From Phyllostachys edulis (Eukaryota > Streptophyta > Magnoliopsida > Poales > Poaceae), in contig CM070559.1 in assembly GCA_036346405.1 (NCBI GenBank), positions 44,386,518-44,450,517 of the forward strand: a stretch of DNA of 64,000 bases, read 5' to 3'. The translations under genes were made by a program, and so were the position numbers. The first letter of the stretch is position 1; each line of letters opens with the position of its first letter. The notes beneath the pieces were generated by a model. It did not search any database. It was not told the origin of the DNA and saw nothing but the letters and a program-made list of their open reading frames with translations. Shown one piece after another: positions 56,749 to 64,000 of this stretch.

Positions 56749-57467
56749 CGCTCCCAATGGGAGGCTCCCTTCTTGTTCGTGGACAACAAAGAATGCACGC
56801 ACCTCAGCCTGGTTTCAAAAACATGATAATTCGTCTTAGTTGATTTACTCACTGCCTATTTTAACGTCAAATGCATAGAAGTTAACCTTGTCTAGTACTT
56901 CTTCCAAGGACCGAGTCATAGTAGTGAAAGCTCAACTTTTATCCTATACTATGGCTGCTAACTGATAGGGATTGTCAAATAGAGAAATGAACGAACCAAA
57001 CTACTAGAACCAACCAATTATAGTGAAAATGGGCTGGAATATTCAAGGAAGATCCAAAGGTCCATGAAAGAGCTGTAGATTAGGACGATGGTTCTTTGTC
57101 AATCACTTTCACACAATGTTCCCCTAGACGCTAGGCCGATCAACTAGCGTCTAACGCCTAATCACCAACTAGACGGGATAAATCGGCTAGGCGGTTTAGA
57201 CGGGTGCCTAGGGCAACACTACTTTCGCGTGCTTTTTGTTTCAATTGCATGGATGGTTATTGACATCTGAATGGCAAACTTTTACCACTAATTTTGTATC
57301 TTTTTTCTCTAGAAACAAGAACAGTCATTTTGCCAAAGCTATGTTGCATCAAATATATTGTACTGTTAGGTCCATTCATGAAACGTTCCCTTTGTCACAA
57401 TTTTTCACTAGATAGGCGGTTAGGCCTGGTTCCTCGAAAAGAAGACTGCTCACCACTCAGCTAGAAG
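56749..57467. other. Intergenic with a CTAGACG/CTAGGCGG-rich patch
   Basis: At 57126-57215 CTAGACGCTAGGCC, GCGTCTAACGCC, CTAGACGGG and GGCTAGGCGG recur, like the patch at 27495-27545; another AGGCGGTTAGGCC lies near 57413. Probably remains of one DNA transposon family. No gene. Confidence 0.4.
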
Positions 57468-57470
57468 TAA

Positions 57471-57818
57471 GAGCATCTTTAGTGTATTGAACCGACATCG
57501 ATTCAAAGTCATACTACGTAAGCATTTTAGGAACTAAGCTTATTTTTCTCCAATTTATTGAACTGATTCCTACTAATAACTGGGACCCACGTTACATTAA
57601 AAAACCACAAAATAATAATATCCTCTCTCAACCGCACTCTTTCATATGTGGTTGTTTAATGCTCATATGAGTTGTTTAATGCTTTGAATCGACTCCTAAG
57701 TAGAGTCCGGTTCCATGCATTCTTTTTTGTTGGAATCGACTTCTCCAATGTATTGAATCGATTCAATGTCTTCTCTCTCCTCATTTGAACCAACTAAAAC
57801 ATAACATTGGAGATGATC
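57471..57818. mobile_element. Tourist-like (PIF/Harbinger) MITE, 348 bp
   Basis: Terminal inverted repeat GAGCATCTTTAGTGT at left; right end read inward GATCATCTCCAATGT. Flanked on both sides by TAA (57468-57470 and 57819-57821), the 3-bp duplication expected of Harbinger-class MITEs. Internal GAATCGA repeats. Non-coding. Confidence 0.75.
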
Positions 57819-57871
57819 TAATAGGAACGAGCACACACTAAAAGCGGGGCTGTAAGCGAAAAGAGAATTAC

Positions 57872-59070
57872 CAAAATTCTGTCAAAGCAATGAGTCTTGA
57901 GGCCACAAGGGGCCTTCATCGTGTTCCCATGCATCGGGTCAGTAACCCATATTACTATCTGGCCAGCACCACGAACAACACGTATGAGGTGAGGGAGTTT
58001 CGCTCTCATGTTTTCAGGTCCCATTCTTGTGAAGATAGTTATTCTCCCTGGCCTGTTTTCCGGATTCAAGATATCAATCAACTTCACAAGTTCTTTTGGG
58101 TCCATTTTGTCGCTGACCTGCGTTTAATTAGATGAGAAAGGGTGGAATTCCCTTTAGACAGTTGATGAAGAGTTTTAATCTTTGTTTAAATCATGAGTCA
58201 TGACAAGTGTTTGAATTCATATTTTACCTTGAAACCCAGGGGGTTGGCAATGCCTCGGAGGTACTCCACATGGGCACCATCAAGCTGGCGAGTACACTCT
58301 CCAACCCAGAGGAAGTGTGCAGAACAGTCATAATAGAGGCCACAGGTGGAATCCTCACTAGGGATGGCAACGGGACCATTCCTCAAAAGGGAGTGGTGAA
58401 ATATCTAAGGAAAAATCCTTGTTTCCCGTCCCTATCCTTGTTTAGGGGTGATATTCTCTCCCGTTCCTCGTCCCCGTCGGGCTATCGGGGCCCCATGGGG
58501 ACCCAGACCTCAAAATTGGATCTCCAACCTCTTCTACACAGACACACATAGAGACGACAGAATCAATATTCCAAATGATTTGAACAGTACTTATTAGTGT
58601 TCCAAATGAAGAATTTCAACAATATTATTAAAGATGGTGTCCCAACTCCCAAGCAAATAAGCAAGCAAACCCTTAAAGATTGAAACAGTGAGGCAGTGGG
58701 CTAGTGGCCCACATGTCATAGGGTTATCGGGGGCCCATGCGGGTAGCGGGGATGGGGAGTAAGAGAATGGTCCCAGCTCCACTTCACCTGATAGGGAATT
58801 GTATTTGTATATTAGTATCTTCGTGGGGAAAGAAATAGCCCTAACTCCGACTCCTAATAGGTGAATTCCCCGTCGGAGAACGGAGAATGGGCTCATTGCC
58901 CATCCCTAATCCTCACGAGTAAGCGCCTGCTCATAGGGAAGAAGAAGGCACTCATGTGATGTCCAGAATTCTGTAGTTGTCATTATAGGGTGATCTAAAG
59001 TGAGCCCAGTAGCTGCCATGAAGCCCAAAACTTCATCAACTCGATGAGCCAACTCCATGTACCTATTCAA
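57872..59070 (-). pseudogene. DAHP synthase (3-deoxy-D-arabino-heptulosonate-7-phosphate synthase, class II) pseudogene, 3' part
   Basis: One exon from about 59070 to 58228 reads [48 protein letters not shown] (hAT insertion) [18 protein letters not shown] and [18 protein letters not shown] with donor AAG|GTAAAA. The next exon, 58117-57872, reads [36 protein letters not shown] and [15 protein letters not shown] with donor GTAATT. These match plant class II DAHP synthase, the first shikimate-pathway enzyme of plastids (PEP plus erythrose-4-phosphate). Both the N-terminal ~250 residues and the C-terminal ~75 residues are absent; a MITE lies where the last exon should be. Not functional. Confidence 0.9.
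58359..58908. mobile_element. Non-autonomous hAT element in the DAHP synthase exon (550 bp)
   Basis: Ends TAGGGATGGCAACGGGACC and CTCATTGCCCATCCCTA form the inverted repeat. Perfect 8-bp duplications ATCCTCAC lie at 58351-58358 and 58909-58916. Removing the element and one duplication restores the exon frame exactly. Not coding. Confidence 0.93.
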
Positions 59071-59262
59071 CATTGTACACAAGTCAACCATGAATTGCAG
59101 ATTAGATTACTTTACAGTGCTGATCATATGGTTGTGATTTTATGCAAATTATGATATATCCAGCTTAAGAAAATACTTTTAAAAATTTTATGTGAACAAG
59201 TAGTCAATCACTAAGATTACCAAACTAATTGAAAGATAAAATACATATTTGCATGAATTATT
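59071..59262. other. Upstream of the DAHP synthase remnant, nothing recognised
   Basis: AT-rich spacer between the pseudogene and the next LTR. The acceptor-like TTGAATAG|G at about 59071 may mark the upstream exon border. Confidence 0.35.
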
Positions 59263-59975
59263 TGTAACACCCCGGCCCAACACTAATATCGGAATGCCAC
59301 TAAATTACCTTAACTACCAATTTAAATCACCTATTGCATTAAATTCCAGCAAGCATATGACGAATAAAATCCCATCCATGGGACAATATATGAAATAAAT
59401 AAGACATTTGAACTGTTTAATGATCAACACAATAAATGATAAAAAAACTAAATAGGGAATCAAATAGAAGATAAACCAAGCCATCAAATGAATAATCAAC
59501 TTATAACCGCCACCTAAGCCTAATCAATAATTATCTCCTAGAAGGAATTATTCATCACACCAAAAGAAACGTTCACATGGCCAATTAATTCATTAGAGTG
59601 AAGAAAATGTGTTTGTTCATGTGTGCTAGCCATTCCCATGCAAGATGTCGTCAACGACCACCTAAAACAACAAAATAAATAAGGGTGGGTCCACGACTCA
59701 GCAAGCACTAGATACAATAGGAAGAACACAAACTCATGAATAATCGATGCATTATCAAAAGTATCATCATTCTCATTCTCAACAATATAATTCTCATGTA
59801 TGCAAATGTCATGATGCATCTCTTTCAGCTGATACTGGTATAGCGAAGTGTTCACCCGTCGGTGACACACTTTTCTCCCCCACCTTCTTGTGGGTGGGGT
59901 CCCTACCTTTGTAGGATTAACATAGGGCACGCCGGATTAGCCATAAACATAGCAGTACTCACCGCCCTGGTCCTT
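59263..59975 (-). mobile_element. Gypsy LTR terminus/fragment
   Basis: Begins TGTAACACCCCGGCCCAAC, the complement of a GGGGTGTTACA LTR end. Contains CCACGACTCAGCAAGCAC, a phrase usual in grass gypsy LTRs. The far border near 59975 is approximate and no matching duplication of TTATT (59258-59262) was found. Confidence 0.5.
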
Positions 59976-60354
59976 ATACAAGTGAATGATGTAACAATTC
60001 ATTAAACAATACTAGTGTACAATTTTGATCAAGATAACTCCATGTTACATACTGATGATTCGCAAAGTCATTTTTCCCACACACATGATAAAAGACATCC
60101 TCTTGAAATTTAGTATAGAAAAATGCTTCAGATGCATTTTTGGGAAGTAGAAAATGGTTTGTATGCCTCAAGGTTGTGTACTTTTCACCTCTGATTTTTC
60201 TCTCATCCACAGCAAAGAAAGGGATTGGATTTGGTGAATACTCATCATCACTAGTGTCATTGTTGGTTGGTTCTTCTTCAAACTCATCTTTAGATATATC
60301 TTCTATTTGCGCTTTTCCTTTTGACGAAGTGGGGAGAGCAGGGTTGCGAGGCAT
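59974..60354 (-). CDS. Extra ORF of a copia (SIRE-like) element, unidentified product
   Basis: Reads MPRNPALPTSSKGKAQIED, an acidic stretch, then FFYTKFQEDVFYH and QYVTWSYLDQNC. Many grass retrotransposons carry such a protein near the 3' part of copia elements. I recognise the pattern but know no function. It lies downstream of the copia RNase H remnant in the same orientation. The frame ends where the LTR fragment begins. Confidence 0.4.
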   Translation of the reverse strand: MPRNPALPTSSKGKAQIEDISKDEFEEEPTNNDTSDDEYSPNPIPFFAVDERKIRGEKYTTLRHTNHFLLPKNASEAFFYTKFQEDVFYHVCGKNDFANHQYVTWSYLDQNCTLVLFNELLHHSLV

Positions 60355-60417
60355 TTTTGCTAAGTCAAGAAAAAACAAATTAGGGCAAGGTAGGATAGGA
60401 CTAAAGTAAGCGAGCAT

Positions 60418-61249
60418 GATAATTTCAACTTTTCTCTGCTAGAGCAATAGTACCATCGTTGGCACTCTGGTAGTACCAGTGGGCAGTAGTACTGCACGGC
60501 CTTAGGCGGTAGTATCGCACCCGTAGGGAATTCTTAGGGCATTGATCAAACTTGCATGTAGCAGGTATTTGGCATGAGCAAAATCATGGAATAGACATAA
60601 TATGTCAACAAATACCAGTTCCAATCATTTTGCCCCCAAAAAATTGACTAAATCACGCACATGTTGCATTTAGTCCTAGAATTGAAAAAGGTGGCAAAGA
60701 GGAAAGAGAGGATTCCAACAAGGATTACCTAGGGGAGTGGGAGAGAAAGGCTGCCAAGAACTTGAGAATGACAGGAACTTGAAGCTTTCTTAGATCCCCT
60801 TGAAGATTTGAGGTTGGAAGTTTTGAGGAAGAAGAGAGAAGAGAGTTGGCTTGGTGGTTTCTAGAGAGAGTGACCAGTTGAAAGGCAAGGAAAAGAAAGA
60901 CCAAAGGATAAGGAGTCGGCCACAACCGTTTCTGGGACCACCAGTCAGGAGCGGTAGTACCGCACTTAAGGTGTGGTAGTACCGACGGTATGACCGCGGT
61001 AGTACCGTTTTTCCTAAAGAATCAGGGGCTGAACAGATATGCAAATGATCCTTAATATAACACTCAAATAAATATTTTTTAAGATCATTATGCATGAGAT
61101 AGATAATAAAAGCCCCCAAATAACATAGTTTTTTTTTATCAAATTAGAGAATTTTGAGAAGGTTTTTAAAAAATAGTTTTCACAAGAACTTCAAGAACTC
61201 TAAATAAGAGCAAATAATATAAGGCATGAGTTTCAAGCAATATTAGAAT
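60418..61249 (-). mobile_element. Copia non-coding region with GCGGTAGTACCG motifs
   Basis: No gene. GGTAGTACCG-type palindromes occur at about 60450-60520 and 60950-61010, the motif dense in the solo LTR at 49360-50939. This suggests the same or a related copia family. Confidence 0.4.
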
Positions 61250-61772
61250 GATCTATGACATTCAACCTATTCCTCAATTTGCAAAACCAGCTCTCATCTA
61301 ATGGTTTGGTGAAGATATCAGCTAATTGATCATCGGTCCATATGTGGCTATTAACTTATCTCCTTTGCTCACATGATCTCTCAAGAAATGGTGGTGAATA
61401 TCTATATGCTTGGTTCTTGAGTGTTGGACCGGGTTATTTGCTATCTTCACGGTATTATCATTGTCACACAATAATCTATCAAGGTTTGCCTCATCCAAAG
61501 CAATTGAGTATAACAACTACCTGCGGAAACATATTCAGCTTCGGCGGTGGATAGGACTACGGAATTTTGTTTCTTGGATGACCATGAAACTAAAGATCTT
61601 CCTAATAGTTGATAACTAACTGAGGTGTCTTTTCTATCCAGTTTGCAACCCGCATAATCGAAATCTGAATATCCAATTAAATCAAATTTAGCACCTTTGG
61701 GATATCATAAGCCAATGCTAGAGGAATGCTTTAAATATCTAAGAATTCTTTTCATGGACACTAAATGGCATT
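61250..61772 (-). pseudogene. Copia polyprotein, RNase H C-terminal part (degenerate)
   Basis: Minus strand reads MKRILRYLKHSSSIGL, a stop, GYSDFDYAGCKLDRKDTS, VVLSTAEAEYVSAG, then LLCDNDNTVKIANNPVQHSR and TKHIDIHHHFLRDH, the signature of copia RNase H (SIRE-like). It is interrupted by stops and cut at 61773 by the LTR of a Tat gypsy element. The rest of pol would lie beyond the window. Confidence 0.85.
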
Positions 61773-62527
61773 TGTCGGTGTTTTAGAACCGATCTTATGT
61801 AATGATTGTTTGATTCGGGGGGGTCTCCAAGACTCAAATCACGCAGAGAGAATGACACAGGGATTTTTATACAGGTTCAGACTTTCTCTGGAGATAATAA
61901 CAACCCTACTCCTGTGTGGATATATTGAGTATGCTGGTTACAGATCAAGAGAAAGATTCGAATGTCATGTCTTGTGCTCCTGATTGCCCCTGTCCTCTTT
62001 TTCTCCTTCCTCCTTCCTCTCTTCTGATGATCTTGTCTTTTATATAGTACTTGAAGTGACCGTCCATTTCTCCAGTCCAAAGGGCGCCTCAATGCTTCAG
62101 ATGTTGGAGCAGTTGCTAGAGATTATTACTGGAGTTCTAACGTTCTCACATCGCTAGGCAGTTATCATCAGGACAGAGGGTTAAACGTGCAGTTATTCCA
62201 GAGAATAACAACGTAATTAACTACCCATATCTTTAAATATGGTGCAGAAAATTTCCTGATCGACCAGGCCTACATGTTTGTAAGCTCCATCGACTAGGGA
62301 GTAGTCGTAGAAGAGCTTACGACCAGATGGTGGTTGTAGTAAAGCTTACGACCACAGATTGATTGTAGGAGGACTTACGATCAGGGGATAGTCGTAGAAG
62401 AGTCTTACGACTAGAGAATGGTCGTAAAAGAACTTACGATCATGAGGTAGTCATAGAAGGACGTACGACTATGGCGTGGTCGTAGAAGAACTTACGACCT
62501 CCAGCTCCTCCCTTACGAACGTTAAAA

Positions 62528-62703
62528 GGTATACTCAAGAACCATATGAGGGTATGATTATCCATAATAATAATTATAGATAGATAATTAAATGAGGATT
62601 ATTAGATCCTCGTCAGGTATACTCAAGTACCATATGATGGCATGATTATCCATAATAAGAATTATAGATAAATAATTAAATGAGGATTATTAGATCCTCA
62701 TCA
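62528..62703. repeat. 88-bp tandem duplication at the LTR end
   Basis: Units 62528-62615 and 62616-62703 both begin GGTATACTCAAG and end TTAGATCCTCRTCA, differing at a few positions. The other Tat LTRs have only one unit, so this LTR may contain two alternative termini. Confidence 0.9.
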
Positions 62704-63258
62704 TCTAGCCCCCAAGCTTCAAGTAAAAATAACTTACTTGGAAAAGGAGCCATAGACGATCTTACGACCAGAAGACAGTCATAAAACAGTGGTCGAAGGA
62801 AAGACTTTCCGATCGGTATTTTATTTGACCAGAAATTGACTTGGTCGAGAAGGTTATAGGAAATCTTACGACTACAAGATAGTCGTAGTATGGTGATCAG
62901 AAGTAAAACCTTTCTGACTGGTATTTCATTTGACCAGAAATAGACTTGGTCAACAAGGTAATTTCACTTGAGGTATAAAGATAGACTCGGTTTTCTCGAA
63001 CAGAAAAATTTAAGAATCTCAATCGACTCTCATAGACCTGTCTGTTGGAGTGGTTCCCGAAGAGGTGGCAACTGTTGGGTTGCCACGTCTTTAACCCAAG
63101 TGCGCGGTTATAAAAACTTACCATGTGTGTGATTTTAGGGTTCTTACTTTTCCCTAATCACTCCAACTGTTCATCGAGCTCTTGTATTCTCCGTCGTTGA
63201 CCAAATCGTACGCCCTCTCGAGACCTTTCCATGTCCAAACCTCCCTTTCTTGAGAAAG

Positions 63259-64000
63259 TTGGCTGGAGCCGCTTCCCAGTGGGCCGAATCGGAGATGGAT
63301 GCGACCAAGATGAAGGCTCTGGTCGCTGCCGAGAAGATCTCGAAGAGGGAGTTTGTCAAGTGGATTGAGGCTGCTAGGCAACATTGGCCGTCGGGGAGAT
63401 TGGGTGAATTCCCGTCTTCTAGGCGTACTGTGAGTGTAGCCTTCGATTGCCTGCTCAACCTTTCCTCACACTCGTACTCGAGCACTTCGAGGTGGAGTTG
63501 GTGAACCTCGTTCCAAATTCCATCACGATGTTGGGCATGTTTGTTTACTTGTGCGAGGCCTACTTGGGGATTCCGGTCGACTTGGAATTATTGCAGTACT
63601 TCTACAGGATGACCAGGTTAGCGGGAATCGCCGGATGACCAGGTTAGCGGGAATCGCCGGTAGCTACAGTCTAGAGCTCCACGACGGGAAGTTAAAGAAG
63701 TACATTCGGATGTTCACCCCTTCGTCATGGCCGGGATGGAAGAAAAGGTGGTTCTACTGGGAGACGACCAGTGAAGACAGCCTCTCTTTCACCGAGATTG
63801 CCATTGAGAAGAGTTCTTCCTGGAATTTGACTCCTAGAGATCTTGGCCGGATCACCCCTTACATTCAAGCCATCAAAGACTTGAAGAAAGAGGGGCTTAC
63901 TGGATGGCACGTGGTAAAGGATTTTATCACATGCCGCATTAGCCCTCTGAAGAGGAGGGCTCATCCCATGTGGAGGTACCTGGGCCAAGAGACCCGACCA
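63259..64000 (+). pseudogene. Antisense gene of the second Tat element (exon 1), broken
   Basis: Homolog of 5625-6358: LAGAASQWAESEMD (the ATG is TTG here; an upstream ATG is at 63250), VYLCEAYLGIPVDLELL, SWPGWKKRWFYWETTS and WHVVKDFITCRISPLKRR. A 26-bp tandem duplication (63608-63633 / 63634-63659) shifts the frame, and further frame changes occur near 63410 and 63500. Continues beyond the window. Confidence 0.8.

Larger units (their letters stand above)
61773..64000 (-). mobile_element. Second Tat-lineage gypsy element (3' part), runs off the window
   Basis: LTR 61773-62703 begins TGTCGGTGTTTTAGAACC and ends TCCTCATCA, homologous to the LTRs of the 4230-17399 element. It is followed by TCTAGCCCCCAAGC (polypurine-tract complement), the same non-coding region and the same antisense gene. 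Inserted into copia RNase H. TSD not testable. Confidence 0.85.

Overview
The window is nuclear DNA of a grass (Poaceae), probably Oryza or a close relative. Evidence: intron-bearing genes with GT/AG borders, a very GC-rich monocot-style coding exon, and stacked grass-type LTR retrotransposons, CACTA, hAT, MULE and Tourist-like elements. I see no rRNA or tRNA gene and nothing prokaryotic. The genus is inference.

Host genes. Only one gene looks intact: a two-exon cation/H+ exchanger of the CHX17/18 type (23813-26265, +). Convergent to it on the minus strand lies a wreck of a tRNA/mRNA cytosine-5 methyltransferase gene (TRM4/NSUN2 family). At least 14 exon remnants are spread over about 21 kb (26859-47815), with several frameshifts, lost exons and no in-frame ATG. 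Its introns, and one exon, hold most of the transposons of the middle of the window. A second pseudogene is the 3' part of a plastid-type DAHP synthase gene (57872-59070, -), one exon of which is split by a 550-bp hAT element with a perfect 8-bp target duplication.

Transposon layout. 1-2665: part of a CACTA element carrying a captured exon resembling a CUE-domain protein. 2666-3686: copia LTR piece. 3687-4224 plus 17405-19666: one older gypsy LTR into which a 13.2-kb Tat-lineage gypsy element (4230-17399, TSD AATCC) inserted. That element has gag-pol on the minus strand and a spliced eight-exon antisense gene on the plus strand. 19763-22200: solo LTR (TSD GCATG). 28569-30446: complete miniature copia-like element (TSD AAAGC). 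32226-33599: hAT element. 33800-35541: truncated copy of the 19.8-kb LTR. 35793-39347: MULE (9-bp TSD) carrying a 2.6-kb solo LTR. 42263-47031: a pile of copia, CACTA, gypsy-integrase and LINE pieces. 48877-55368: a gypsy solo LTR (TSD TATGA) with a copia solo LTR nested inside (TSD CACGC). 55.9-57.8 kb: two AT-rich foldback elements and a Tourist-like MITE. 59.3-61.8 kb: minus-strand copia remains cut by a second Tat gypsy element (61773 to the window edge).

Most unusual signals: arrays of short palindromes whose two arms co-vary (Tat LTRs, introns of the antisense gene and 3' region); the transposon-dismantled methyltransferase gene; gene capture by CACTA; and the composite junction at 42-45 kb. 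All family names come from recognising motifs by eye. No database search was run.
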